From Chloroflexota bacterium (lineage in GTDB: Bacteria; Chloroflexota; Dehalococcoidia; Lucifugimonadales; Lucifugimonadaceae): 64,000 bases of DNA. The translations under genes were made by a program, and so were the position numbers. This document shows, in pieces, positions 25,727-34,398 of this stretch (position 1 is the stretch's first letter; every line of letters begins with the position of its first letter). The stretch spans positions 1-64,000 of the forward strand of contig JABMNO010000026.1 of assembly GCA_013204555.1 (NCBI GenBank), given 5' to 3'. A model generated the notes under the pieces. The model made no database searches. It was not told the DNA's origin and saw only the letters and a program-made list of their open reading frames with translations.

Positions 25727-25962
25727 GCAGGGCGAGCCACAGCGCAGCTCAACGTCCTGACGATGCCGCCCACCTTGTGAATCTGATCTTGCACCAGCGG
25801 GCCAAGATCATCCATTGAGGGAAGCTCCACCAGACAGATGATGTCGTATGGGCCGGTGACGCGGTCAGCGCTCACCACCGCTGGTATGCGATTCAGCCCT
25901 GACACCACTCCATTGACTTTGCCCGCCTCTACTTCAATGAGCACATATGCCTCAAATGCCAC
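25723..25962 (-). CDS. Stand-alone Lrp/AsnC ligand-binding (RAM) domain protein
   Basis: A 79-residue protein with only the RAM domain of Lrp/AsnC regulators: MAFEAYVLIEVEAGKVNGVV, VVSADRVTGPYDIICLVELP, QIHKVGGIVRTLSC. There is no DNA-binding helix-turn-helix. Such small proteins form Lrp-like dimers/octamers and are common in Chloroflexota and archaea. They probably sense amino acids. It overlaps the MetE-like gene by 11 nt upstream and crcB by 4 nt downstream, so the three are translationally linked. The sensed ligand is unknown, although a link to methionine is an attractive inference from the neighbour. Confidence 0.88.
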   Translation of the reverse strand: MAFEAYVLIEVEAGKVNGVVSGLNRIPAVVSADRVTGPYDIICLVELPSMDDLGPLVQDQIHKVGGIVRTLSCAVARPA

Positions 25963-27040
25963 CGTCGCCTCCGCTCACTATCGCTGCCCCGCCCACTAGT
26001 GCCCGCAACTTTGCATAGGCTTCGTCCAGGTCCATCGGATTCTGGGCACCCGGTGAAAACCCACAATCTGGGTTCAATGTAATCCGATCCCCATCCACGT
26101 ACTCCATAGCGGCCCCCGCTCGAACCGCTACATCTTCGGCCGTCTCAACGCGGGGATCACAGTGATCAATAACACCAAGTCCAAGTATCTTGTCTTTCGG
26201 GAATTCCCGTAACGATTGCACGCCGTGTGACTGTGGAGCTGCAAATTCCATGGCGAATCGGTCTACGTTGATGTCGCCCAACGCCTCGATGATTGGCTCG
26301 TAGCCAGTGTCAGTCGCCCGCTCTCGATCAAAGTGTCCGTGACACAGGTGCATCGATAATGGGATGCCCGCTCCTGCGACCGTTTCATTCATCGATTTGA
26401 TGCAGAGGTCAATTTGCTCGTTCAGATCGCCGGCACCAACCCGTTTCCGGTGCGCAGGGTCTGCCATCATCAACAGCCACGGCTCGTCCAGTTGCACGTG
26501 ACTGATACCTAATGAAGCCAGCTTGCCGATTTCGTCTCGAATTATTGGAATACAAGCTGCGATGAACTCTTCCCGGGTTGGATAGGCTCCAGTCGATATC
26601 TGCTCTTTCCACATCCGCCATCCAAGAATGTACGGCGATGGCAACGACACGATAGTGCGGTTCTCGGTGTTCTGCTTGAGAAATCGTGCAGCGTCGGTGG
26701 AGATATCGCTGTGCTGACTCATCGGAGCAGACACGGCTGGATCAGATAAAAAACTGCCCAGGATTTGTGGCGATGCATCCATGGAGAACCCGCCAACGTG
26801 CTCTGAGAAGACCTTTATGTAGCTCTCGCGCCGCCACTCGCCGTCTGACACGTAGTCAATCCCGGCCCGTTCTTGCAGCCGTACCGCCGAAGGAATAGCG
26901 GTGTCTAAATCGGCGTCAGCCTGCGCGTATGTGATCGTCCCGGCCTTGCGCTCCTCGATCACATCCCGAACCCACTGCGGACGCGGCAGACTGCCGACGA
27001 CGAACGTCGAGAACGGCTCTATGGACGTTAGTTTCGACAT
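25952..27040 (-). CDS. MetE C-terminal-domain methyltransferase-like protein
   Basis: A 362-residue TIM-barrel protein homologous to the catalytic half of cobalamin-independent methionine synthase. It opens TFVVGSLPRPQWVRD. The zinc ligands are visible: MHLCHGHFD (His and Cys), AMEFAAP (Glu), and NPDCGFSP (Cys). The substrate region GISHVQLDEPWLL is also typical. The N-terminal half of full MetE is absent; single-domain members of this family may transfer methyl groups from methylcobalamin or other donors. It heads a run of overlapping genes ending in crcB. The ATG at 27040 begins MSKLTSIEP. Confidence 0.88.
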   Translation of the reverse strand: MSKLTSIEPFSTFVVGSLPRPQWVRDVIEERKAGTITYAQADADLDTAIPSAVRLQERAGIDYVSDGEWRRESYIKVFSEHVGGFSMDASPQILGSFLSDPAVSAPMSQHSDISTDAARFLKQNTENRTIVSLPSPYILGWRMWKEQISTGAYPTREEFIAACIPIIRDEIGKLASLGISHVQLDEPWLLMMADPAHRKRVGAGDLNEQIDLCIKSMNETVAGAGIPLSMHLCHGHFDRERATDTGYEPIIEALGDINVDRFAMEFAAPQSHGVQSLREFPKDKILGLGVIDHCDPRVETAEDVAVRAGAAMEYVDGDRITLNPDCGFSPGAQNPMDLDEAYAKLRALVGGAAIVSGGDGGI

Positions 27041-27155
27041 CGGCTCATCGACCTCACTGTCAGTTCAGATTTGTGCGAGGCTATCATGCCCCAAATCACT
27101 GGCGTCCCAAACGGCATATCACCAGATGAAAACATGAACCCGCCCGCTACCGCCG

Positions 27156-27827
27156 CTAACTCAGCGGCTCCTGCATATCCCATGCCGCCTGCCAGAAGGC
27201 GTGCTCATGCCGAACGCCCTCAGCAAACAGCTGTCGCATCTCCTCGCGCCGGTCGTCTGATGCAGTTTCGGCGAGCCCATCGGTAAGTTCTCGTAGCCAC
27301 GTCGTCAGTGCGCGGTACTCTGGAGCGTTGTATCCGTCGATCCACCGCCTGTGCAGCGAGCCTGATTCTGCGATGCCACTTCGGCCCAGTTCTTCGCCAA
27401 TCTGATCGTAGCCCCACTGGCACGGCAACATCGCCGATGCGATCTCTGCGATGGTCCCATCTCGCGCCGTTTGCAGCAGAAAACCCGTGTAGGCCAGCGT
27501 CGTTGCGGATGGGCGTGTAGCTTCTAGCGCGTCCCTGCTGATCCCAAAGTCTTCGCAGAAGCTACGGTGTAGCTCCATTTCAGAGTTGAGCGTCTCGTTC
27601 AGCAGCGCTGCCCACTGCCCCATCGACTCCAGATCAGGCGACTTGGCCGTAGCGAGTGCCACCACGCGGCAGTATTCGATCAGAAACAGGTAATCCTGCG
27701 ACATGTAATACCGGAACCGCTCCAGCGATAGCGTGCCATCGCCAATGCCCCGCACGGTGGGATGATCACGATGCGCCCTATCCCACTCAGCCGCCACTGC
27801 GGACCGCATCTCCTCAGAGAAACTCAA
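27156..27827 (-). CDS. tenA: TenA/thiaminase II-like aminopyrimidine hydrolase
   Basis: A 223-residue all-helical TenA-family enzyme. Members hydrolyse aminopyrimidine from degraded thiamine (or thiamine itself) for salvage. Visible features are WDRAHRDHPTVRGIGDGTLS, FRYYMSQDYLFLIEYCRVV and the catalytic cysteine in AMLPCQWGYDQIG. The C-terminal EGVRHEHAFWQAAW carries the Glu and aromatic residues expected in the pocket. It starts at TTG (27827), 10 nt after the cyclophilin-like gene; a later ATG (codon 7) is possible. Its place in an operon with an enolase-family gene is unusual, because thiamine genes are absent. Confidence 0.88.
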   Translation of the reverse strand: MSFSEEMRSAVAAEWDRAHRDHPTVRGIGDGTLSLERFRYYMSQDYLFLIEYCRVVALATAKSPDLESMGQWAALLNETLNSEMELHRSFCEDFGISRDALEATRPSATTLAYTGFLLQTARDGTIAEIASAMLPCQWGYDQIGEELGRSGIAESGSLHRRWIDGYNAPEYRALTTWLRELTDGLAETASDDRREEMRQLFAEGVRHEHAFWQAAWDMQEPLS

Positions 27828-27837
27828 GATGCGCCTA

Positions 27838-28215
27838 TCACTCCCGTTCCACGATGATCAAAGAACCGCCCGTCACGCTCTTCAGCACTGTCGAATCGCC
27901 CTCAATCATTCCCAGGATGTTGACCGCACTCGCCGGACGAATCTCATCACCAGCGCTCATTGGGGTTGGGCCGAAGAAAAGACAAAGGGCATCACCCGGC
28001 GGCCAGTAACCCACCGTCCCCAGTTCTACCGTCTCTTCCGCCTCATCGTCCAATTCGGCGTTTACTCCAATACCGAAGTAGATCTCATCGCCCCATGTGT
28101 TCGCGCTGGCCTGAATCGGCAGCGCGTCCCACAACGACTGCGCCGTTTCGGAATCACCCAACTCCGCTGACACCACCACATCGCCAGCCGAAATCTTGAT
28201 CCTGTTCTGTGTCAT
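27838..28215 (-). CDS. Cyclophilin-like fold protein (DUF3830/TM1367 type)
   Basis: A 125-residue beta-barrel protein of the cyclophilin-like fold family seen in Thermotoga TM1367. It has RIKISAGDVVVSAELGDSE, SLWDALPI, the signature GYWPPGDALCLFFGPTPMS and NILGMIEGDSTVLKSV. Active-site residues of true peptidyl-prolyl isomerases are not evident, so a catalytic role is doubtful. It sits 14 nt after the enolase-family gene and 10 nt before tenA, a tight operon. In related genomes such proteins neighbour small-molecule catabolic genes. Function unknown. Confidence 0.83.
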   Translation of the reverse strand: MTQNRIKISAGDVVVSAELGDSETAQSLWDALPIQASANTWGDEIYFGIGVNAELDDEAEETVELGTVGYWPPGDALCLFFGPTPMSAGDEIRPASAVNILGMIEGDSTVLKSVTGGSLIIVERE

Positions 28216-28229
28216 CGCACCATCCTCGA

Positions 28230-29408
28230 CTAGCCTGTGTAGCCTTCCAGCGCATGCCCGCGCATGTAGTCCCTGTCGAGCTCGATTCCGAGGCCGGGCC
28301 GGTCCGACAGGAAGATCTTGTCTCCCCTGATGTCCAGCGGATGGTCAATGAAAACATCGTAGGCGTTGAGCTTGGCCCGGCTGGTTTCTACACGATAGTG
28401 ATTTGGCACTGAAGCCATCACATGTGCTCCCGCCAAAACGTTGATAGGACCGCTCGCGTCGTGCGGTGAGATCGGCACGTAGTACGCTTCTGCCATCGTG
28501 GCGATCTTCTTGATCTCGGTGATGCCACCGGTCCATGTGACGTCTGGCATGATGTAGTCCGCCAGTTCGTTCTCCAGGATCGGCACGAACTCCCAGCGCG
28601 TGTGGAGACGCTCACCAACACATATCGGAATGCCTACGTTCTCACGTACCTGCCGCAGAGCGTGAATGCTTTCCACCGGTACCGGCTCCTCGAACCAGAA
28701 CATGTCATACGGCTCCAACGCCTTCGCCAATCGGATCGCAGTCGGTGCGTCGAAACGACCGTGGCAGTCGATCAGGATCTCGAAGTCTGGCCCCACGGCC
28801 TCACGGATGCCGGCGATGAGCTCTACTCCGTGGTTTTCCGCCTCTGCACTGAGTTTTCCGGTCAGATAACCGTTTGCTTCTTCTTCGTGGCGGGGCTGCC
28901 ATGGATCGGTCTTCAGCGCCTTCTGCCCAGTGGCGGCAATGGCTTTGGCGTGTTGCACGGCATCTTTTACTGATGATCCATCCATTGGATGGCAGTAGAT
29001 CGGCACGCCGTCCCTGACCGGCCCACCAAACAACTCGGAGATCGGAAGCCCAAGCACCTTGCCTCGAATGTCCCAGAGGGCGATATCGATCCCGCTGATG
29101 ATACTTGTTGTCGCGCCGCGCGACCCCATGTAAGTGAACTGTCGGAAGATCCGGTTCCACGTCTGCTCAATGAGTCTTGGATCGGTGCCCGCGAGAAAAT
29201 CGCTCACGTGTCGCAGAGCAGCACAAACGACCCGATTGGCCACAGGCATAGTGCCAGTGATCTCACCCCAGCCCGTCACGCCCTCATCCGTTTTCACCTC
29301 AACGAAGACGTACTCCCGCATACGGTCTGCGCCCTTACTGTCATCAGCGGTATCCAGATAAGGCGCAGGAGCTTCAATCAGCCAGGGGACGATTTCCGTG
29401 ATCTTCAT
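28230..29408 (-). CDS. Mandelate racemase/muconate-lactonizing superfamily dehydratase
   Basis: A 392-residue enolase-superfamily enzyme. Metal ligands appear in order as LIDCHGRFDA (Asp), FWFEEPVPVE (Glu) and CVGERLHTRW (Glu). The general acid/base histidine is in ISPHDASGP, and the KALKTDP segment supplies the lysine. The DxHGR motif is typical of acid-sugar dehydratases (galactonate or gluconate type), so dehydration of a sugar acid to a keto-deoxy acid is likely; the substrate is not fixed. GGGAGTGACTTGAT precedes the ATG. It leads an operon with the cyclophilin-like gene and tenA. SAR202 genomes carry many copies of this family. Confidence 0.87.
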   Translation of the reverse strand: MKITEIVPWLIEAPAPYLDTADDSKGADRMREYVFVEVKTDEGVTGWGEITGTMPVANRVVCAALRHVSDFLAGTDPRLIEQTWNRIFRQFTYMGSRGATTSIISGIDIALWDIRGKVLGLPISELFGGPVRDGVPIYCHPMDGSSVKDAVQHAKAIAATGQKALKTDPWQPRHEEEANGYLTGKLSAEAENHGVELIAGIREAVGPDFEILIDCHGRFDAPTAIRLAKALEPYDMFWFEEPVPVESIHALRQVRENVGIPICVGERLHTRWEFVPILENELADYIMPDVTWTGGITEIKKIATMAEAYYVPISPHDASGPINVLAGAHVMASVPNHYRVETSRAKLNAYDVFIDHPLDIRGDKIFLSDRPGLGIELDRDYMRGHALEGYTG

Positions 29409-29866
29409 ATCAAGTCACTCCCGTTACGTGGGTTGGCGAAACGCGATCGGTCAGGCGGACTGTATCAACTCAGGAAGGTGTTAGCACATGCGAAACATGT
29501 GATTTCTGCAGTGGCTACTTATCGTCCTCGTAATTAATCTCGAATGCCCCATCGGTGATAAAGATGCCAACCACGTCACCCTCATCAGTCGCTCCATGCT
29601 CCATGACCTCACCCTGCGGGAACCATCCCCACGTGCCGGAACCGTATATGCCGGCATGAGAGTAGCGCAGGAACGAAGCATGAAATCCACGGTGCGAAGC
29701 TACAACCGCCTCTCAGACTAGGAGCCTGTCGGCGAGTTCTTAGTGCGCACTTATCGGACCTCCGGCGAGCACGTCAACTGGTTCAGACGCGCTGGGAGTA
29801 AATGCACTTCTACCCGTGCCTGGGATCCGGGCGGAAAGATCGTGACGGTCTGCCATCCAGACCAGT
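29409..29866. other. Intergenic region containing a gene remnant
   Basis: About 460 bases upstream of the dehydratase operon and downstream of the histidine kinase. The only protein-like stretch is the start-less frame at 29515-29712. The remainder shows no ORF, hairpin or promoter I can defend. Confidence 0.4.
29515..29712 (-). pseudogene. Start-less ORF remnant, unknown family
   Basis: A minus-strand frame of about 65 codons without an ATG/GTG/TTG near its 5' end encodes a protein-like segment. It includes FLRYSHAGIYGSGTWGWFPQ, then GEVMEHGATDEGDVVGIFI and a FEINYEDD end. It looks like the C-terminal end of a lost gene, with an in-frame stop just upstream. The family is not recognised. It could also be a small protein starting at the internal ATG (29604). 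Confidence 0.4.
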
Positions 29867-31102
29867 TCACTCCAGGCGCGAACCTGAAATGACCGATGCG
29901 ATATTGGTTGGTCGGGATCTCAAGTAATGCTCCGAGGGGGCATCGGCGCAATTCGGGAATTTCACGGTGAATGTGCTGCCAGTGCCCATTTCGCTGGCAA
30001 CGGAGATTTCACCACCGTGGGACTCCACAATAGTCTTCACAATAACCAGGCCAAGACCGGTTCCGGATTCGGACCGCGTCTCAACGTTGTCAACGCGGAA
30101 AAATGGGGTGAATAGCGCCGCAAGCGCCTGTTCTGACAACCCCACGCCTCTGTCTCTGACAGCCAGTGCAAGTTCGTCCTGCTCAACCTCAATAGTGATT
30201 GATATCTCAGATCCCACTTCGGAGTATTTGGATGCGTTGCTGAGAAGATTTGTGATCACCTGGATCACTCTGGTTTTGTCTGCCGTCAGCCATATCTCAT
30301 TTTTGGGGTAGCTCATGGCAAGCGTTTGCTGTTTCGACTCCAGGATAGGAGTCCAACTCTCGTTCACGTCGTCCAGCACCGTCTTCGCGTCAAACTCCAA
30401 CTTCTCAATGACGAATTTGCCCGCATCCATCCTCGACACATCCAGCAGGTCGTTTATCAATACGTCAAGGCGACGCGCTCCACGGCGCATCACCGTGAGT
30501 TGCTGCAATTGCCGTTCGCTCATGGTCTTGTCCCGATCATGCGACAACACATCGGCAAAGGCGAGGACGCTGGTCAGCGGTGTTTTGAGTTCGTGTGAAA
30601 CGTTCGACAGAAAGCGGGTTCGCTCTTCATTGAGCCGCGCCAATTCAACCGAGATCGTTCGCTCCCTGGTAAGCCAACGCACGGTGAGGATGCCCGTGAC
30701 CCACACCGCTAGCACCGCCAGAAGCCGGTTGGACACAACTTTCCAGGCTTCCCCCCCGGACGGCGAGGCTAAGTAGCCAATGCCAATCAACGCTGTGCAT
30801 ATCGTCGCAGTGGCAATTGTCCATCGCACTGAACCAGTCCGCGCAGCAAGAAGCACAACCAGGATGTAAGGAACGCCCGCCGCGACTCCTAGAGGGAGTG
30901 ATAGGTCAACGATGAGGATGCTCGCCGCCACAACCGTGATGCTCGCAGCGTACGTACCCTCTGGTTTTCGAAACGCGTGGAACAGCATCCGCAACCAACG
31001 GATAAGCCTTCCACCATCTGGCTCCCGAACTATCTCTGACGTCATCACGAATCGCGGAAAACGGCCCGCTATACGATCATTCCGTACGCGGTCGTTAGCC
31101 AC
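29867..31102 (-). CDS. Membrane sensor histidine kinase (orphan)
   Basis: A roughly 411-residue kinase. About four transmembrane segments (residues 30-135, e.g. ILIVDLSLPLGVAAGVPYIL and LLAVLAVWVTGILTV) are followed by the dimerisation box FLSNVSHELKTPLTSVLAF (phosphorylated His). The catalytic domain has ITNLLSNASKYSEV (N box), DRGVGLSEQAL and SGTGLGLVIVKTIV (G boxes). No PAS or HAMP domain is obvious, so the sensor is probably the short membrane part. The start is uncertain: the frame runs to 31303, but a GTG at 31102 has AGGGGGTGGA upstream and fits the family; an ATG at 31045 is possible. No response regulator is adjacent, so its partner is elsewhere. Confidence 0.85.
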   Translation of the reverse strand: MANDRVRNDRIAGRFPRFVMTSEIVREPDGGRLIRWLRMLFHAFRKPEGTYAASITVVAASILIVDLSLPLGVAAGVPYILVVLLAARTGSVRWTIATATICTALIGIGYLASPSGGEAWKVVSNRLLAVLAVWVTGILTVRWLTRERTISVELARLNEERTRFLSNVSHELKTPLTSVLAFADVLSHDRDKTMSERQLQQLTVMRRGARRLDVLINDLLDVSRMDAGKFVIEKLEFDAKTVLDDVNESWTPILESKQQTLAMSYPKNEIWLTADKTRVIQVITNLLSNASKYSEVGSEISITIEVEQDELALAVRDRGVGLSEQALAALFTPFFRVDNVETRSESGTGLGLVIVKTIVESHGGEISVASEMGTGSTFTVKFPNCADAPSEHYLRSRPTNIASVISGSRLE

Positions 31103-31637
31103 TCCACCCCCTGGCCGCCAGTCATCGTCACATTGAGGACAGGCCGCGGCCAGACGGAAATCCCCCTCCGTCACATAGAGAAACATACTGGGTAAGCATC
31201 GCCACGGATATCGCCGTTGCGGGAGTGATTCGAATATCATCAGGCGTCTTGAGATTTGCCGAAGTCTATCGGGAGGTCTCCAAGAACACCGCCCATCCAA
31301 CATCAGTCTCTCTGAAGGAGGCGCTCTTGCCGACTGCGAGAGCGTTTGTAGCGCTTGTATCCGGGGCCGTGGTACCCCGCGCCTGATGTCTGAAACACGG
31401 TCGCTTCATCGTGATGGACCACCTCTGAGTGCGAATCAGGCAGAGGCTTTCGCCCGCCCGAGGTGGGTGAGGACTGACCTCAAGGTGATCGTCACAGGTG
31501 GACGTGTGGTTGAGAGCGATTACAGTCTTGAGAAATGCCATCCTGAGGCGACTTTGCTGAACTCAGTCGCTGGGCTCGAAATATCCACGCCCCATGTACC
31601 ATCCACCCCACACTCACCCGCACATTAAGGAAACCCC
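31103..31637. other. Intergenic region between the divergent kinase and mscR
   Basis: About 530 bases upstream of the divergent kinase and formaldehyde dehydrogenase genes. The kinase reading frame is open to 31303 but that extension is not supported. A short GCCATCCTGAGG repeat lies at 31537-31548. No promoter pair could be identified for mscR. Confidence 0.4.
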
Positions 31638-32723
31638 ATGCCGCACCAAACCCAGGGAATAGTCGCCGTCGGCAAAGGCGAACCCGTCCAGCTTCAGCCC
31701 ATCATCGTGCCTGACCCCGGACCCGGCGAGGTTCTCGTGCGGGTGCAGGCTTCCGGCGTCTGCCACACCGATCTTCACTATCGTGAGGGCGCGATCTCTG
31801 ACGACTTCCCATTCCTGTTGGGCCATGAGGCTGCAGGGACTATCGAGGAGGTTGGCGAGGGCGTCGACGACGTTGCACCGGGGGATTTTGTGGTCATTGC
31901 ATGGCGCGCCCCCTGCGGAACCTGCCGATCTTGCCTGCGAGGGCGACCGTGGTACTGCTTCGACAGTCGCAACGCCCGCCAGCCCATGACCCTTGAAGAC
32001 GGCACCCCGCTATCGCCCGCACTCGGCATCGGCGCCTTCACCGAGCTGACGGTGGTTGACGCTGGCCAGGCCGTGAAGGTGAACCCGGCAGCGCGCCCGG
32101 AGGTGGCGGGCCTGATCGGGTGCGGCATCATGGCGGGCCTGGGCGCTGCCCTCAACACCGGGAACGTCAGCCGTGGCGACTCCGTTGCCGTGTTCGGCTG
32201 CGGTGGCGTCGGCGACGCTGCTATCGCTGGCTCACGACTTGCGGGTGCCCACACCATCATCGCAGTGGATATCGACGACCGGAAACTCCAGTGGGCCAGA
32301 GACTTCGGCGCCACACACACCGTCAACGCCTCAAATACCGACCCCGTAGAAGCGATTCAAGAACTCACCGGCGGCAACGGCGTCGACGTCGCCATTGAGG
32401 CGGTCGGCACGCCGGAAACATACAAACAGGCCTTCTACGCCCGCGACCTCGCCGGAACGGTCGTGCTCGTCGGCGTGCCCAACCCTGAAATGCGACTAGA
32501 TCTCCCCCTTCTGGACGTCTTCGGCCGCGGTGGCTCGCTGAAGTCGTCCTGGTACGGCGACTGCCTCCCCAAACGCGACTTCCCAATGTTCATCGACCTC
32601 TACCTCCAGGGCCGCTTGGACCTCGACCGCTTCGTCTCAGAAACGATTGCGATTGGCGATGTGGAGGAGGCCTTCCACAAGATGGAAAGCGGCGAAGTGC
32701 TGAGGTCTGTTGTGGTGTTTTAG
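31638..32723 (+). CDS. mscR: S-(hydroxymethyl)mycothiol dehydrogenase-like enzyme
   Basis: A 361-residue zinc-dependent medium-chain dehydrogenase. The catalytic zinc ligands are in [12 protein letters not shown] (Cys) and LLGHEAAGT (His and Glu). The structural zinc site has four cysteines in [15 protein letters not shown]. The NAD domain has [19 protein letters not shown]. Segments such as [35 protein letters not shown] and GEVLRSVVV closely match the actinobacterial MscR family, which oxidises the mycothiol adduct of formaldehyde. Codon choice looks GC-richer at the third position than in neighbours, hinting at transfer. Whether this host makes mycothiol cannot be seen. Confidence 0.85.
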   Translation: MPHQTQGIVAVGKGEPVQLQPIIVPDPGPGEVLVRVQASGVCHTDLHYREGAISDDFPFLLGHEAAGTIEEVGEGVDDVAPGDFVVIAWRAPCGTCRSCLRGRPWYCFDSRNARQPMTLEDGTPLSPALGIGAFTELTVVDAGQAVKVNPAARPEVAGLIGCGIMAGLGAALNTGNVSRGDSVAVFGCGGVGDAAIAGSRLAGAHTIIAVDIDDRKLQWARDFGATHTVNASNTDPVEAIQELTGGNGVDVAIEAVGTPETYKQAFYARDLAGTVVLVGVPNPEMRLDLPLLDVFGRGGSLKSSWYGDCLPKRDFPMFIDLYLQGRLDLDRFVSETIAIGDVEEAFHKMESGEVLRSVVVF

Positions 32724-32764
32724 AGGGGTGAAGGACCACCGAGGAACGTGCCACCGTAACCGCA

Positions 32765-33949
32765 TCATGAGTCGAGGGCACTTTCCCCAGCCGAATAGAA
32801 GAAAATTTGATCCAGAACCAAGATCAATTGCAGTGCTTTGACCTGAGTGTACTGTTCAACGTCTGCAACTCCATGACTTGAACTATGTCTCGATAATCTG
32901 ACAACCCCAGATTCGACATCAAAATCGGCGAAAATAACGTTCTTTAAGTAGTCAAGAAATTTCCCCTGAAACAGAAGAGAGTCCTCCGAGATGCCCCTAA
33001 CCTTGACCTTATCTACGATGTGATTTATCAGATCACCTTGTTTGACCCGATTGCCTCGACCCGTGTCCGCAAGATAGACGCTTCTCAACAATCCCTCAAT
33101 TTCGGTCGCGAGATTTTTTATCGAATTTACATATCCGTATTCATCTTTTTGAAGATAGGCTGCGAGCCCAGCCTCGATCAGCGCACGTTTGCTAGCAAAA
33201 TAGGTGTTGTCCCACCATCGATCGGTGATTTGCTTCATGCGTTCAGTTGTAAAACTCTCAACGATTGAAGCGACCTTCTCCTCTATTTGGAACTCACTGA
33301 GATACGCGTCGTTGAGGGATGAATATTGGTCAGGGAGTAGCTGTACAAAAGGAAACCAGCCATTCCGCATCATCACCTCAAATTGGGGCTTCGCTTGGAC
33401 CCCCTTATAGAGCTGGTAAAACTGCAAAAATCTCCACAGGTCCCCAAGCTTAACTTCCATCCCGTCGATATCAAGTTGATTCATATTCGATTCTGAATCT
33501 GTACCTGACCCGACCTTTATGCTTGGTGACAGATCAAAAAACAGGCCAAATCGCCAACGAACACGAAAACAATAGACGATGCTGTCGGTTGAACTTATCA
33601 ACAGATCTGGAAAAGTCAGCCTCGAAACGTCAGCGATGTCGCTTAGCATGACCTCCCCGCCGACTTCAATAGCCCCCGTCGTGATGATCGTTGCCGACAC
33701 GAATACTTCATCGATATAAATATCAGCGCTTTCATCTTCGTGAATCAATACCAAGAACTGATTGATATCATCGAGTCGGATGCCGCTTTTGGTAAGAAAT
33801 ACGCTGGCGAATTGTTCCGTGTATCGGTAAAAGTCCGGGTGGTCAGAACTAAGAGACGCGCGTGCGAGTACCCACGCATACTGACCCGGTAGGACGTTAG
33901 AGACGGCGAATCCGTTCAGCCTTGGGGCTTTTTCAAGATGGACGTGCAT
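32765..33949 (-). CDS. Large protein with HEPN-like C-terminus (candidate effector)
   Basis: A 394-residue protein with no named family. The N-terminal half is mixed alpha/beta with DLLISSTDSIVYCFRVRWRF; the C-terminal half is helical. Near residue 354 it has RHSSSHGVADVEQYTQVKAL, that is R-x4-H followed by a long hydrophobic helix, the pattern of HEPN ribonuclease or abortive-infection domains. GAGGGGGAGCG precedes the ATG. It is third in a minus-strand operon, 44 nt after the two-TM gene, and its DNA is visibly AT-richer than the flanks, which suggests acquisition. A defence effector role is inference. The HEPN call is moderate; the N-terminal domain is unidentified. Confidence 0.6.
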   Translation of the reverse strand: MHVHLEKAPRLNGFAVSNVLPGQYAWVLARASLSSDHPDFYRYTEQFASVFLTKSGIRLDDINQFLVLIHEDESADIYIDEVFVSATIITTGAIEVGGEVMLSDIADVSRLTFPDLLISSTDSIVYCFRVRWRFGLFFDLSPSIKVGSGTDSESNMNQLDIDGMEVKLGDLWRFLQFYQLYKGVQAKPQFEVMMRNGWFPFVQLLPDQYSSLNDAYLSEFQIEEKVASIVESFTTERMKQITDRWWDNTYFASKRALIEAGLAAYLQKDEYGYVNSIKNLATEIEGLLRSVYLADTGRGNRVKQGDLINHIVDKVKVRGISEDSLLFQGKFLDYLKNVIFADFDVESGVVRLSRHSSSHGVADVEQYTQVKALQLILVLDQIFFYSAGESALDS

Positions 33950-33993
33950 CGCTCCCCCTCAATTACAGTTGGTCGACGACGGTGTCCGCCTAA

Positions 33994-34398
33994 TCAAGAC
34001 ACCCCAGCAGCTATCGCGACAGCGGTTACCAGTGGAGGGTAATACAACACCAAAGTCGCGGATCGAACAGCCGATACTACTTCGAGTTTTGAAACTTTGT
34101 ACTTGAGGCTCAAAAAGGCGGGATCCGCCTGATCAGTTGGCCGTTCGGTTCTGACCCTGTCATAAAGATCCCGATAGGCCCTCTCTCGGGATAGATAATA
34201 GGCGTCAAGACCCCAGAGGGAGAACAACGAGAGAATTCCAAGTCCGACAGTCGGTTCACCCTGCGCCACAATAACCGCGACCAACGCTGCGGTAACTGCG
34301 GATGCCGTTGCCTTTACGGCGAAGGAGCTTCTCGCAAGCCGGTCGACGACGCCTTCGATCAGCTTCAAATGCTCAATGAGGACGGTGTGATCAATCAT
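33994..34398 (-). CDS. Two-helix membrane protein paired with TIR-like gene
   Basis: A 134-residue protein with an N-terminal helix (LKLIEGVVDRLARSSFAVK), two adjacent membrane segments (about residues 33-66, VTAALVAVIVAQG and LGILSLFSLWGLDAYYL), a cytosolic RERAYRDLYDRVRTE stretch, and a C-terminal hydrophobic segment (TLVLYYPPLVTAVAIAAG). The W-x-LDAYYL-x-x-ER-x-(Y/F)-R-x-LY pattern is found in small membrane proteins often encoded next to MTH538/ThsB-like TIR proteins. The gene overlaps the upstream TIR-like gene by 8 nt, strong evidence of a functional pair. It could be a membrane effector or anchor; this is inferred. Confidence 0.7.
   Translation of the reverse strand: MIDHTVLIEHLKLIEGVVDRLARSSFAVKATASAVTAALVAVIVAQGEPTVGLGILSLFSLWGLDAYYLSRERAYRDLYDRVRTERPTDQADPAFLSLKYKVSKLEVVSAVRSATLVLYYPPLVTAVAIAAGVS

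Noticed and set aside
25727-25962. Search for a fluoride riboswitch upstream of crcB
   Set aside because: The upstream sequence is coding for the Lrp-like protein and lacks the aptamer consensus.
27041-27155. Possible TPP or SAM riboswitch upstream of the MetE-like gene
   Set aside because: No TPP CTGAGA/ACCTGA elements or SAM-class kink-turn features were found.
31103-31303. N-terminal extension of the histidine kinase
   Set aside because: Composition is Arg/Trp-rich with an isolated CPQC; no homology-like pattern, and a better GTG start exists at 31102.
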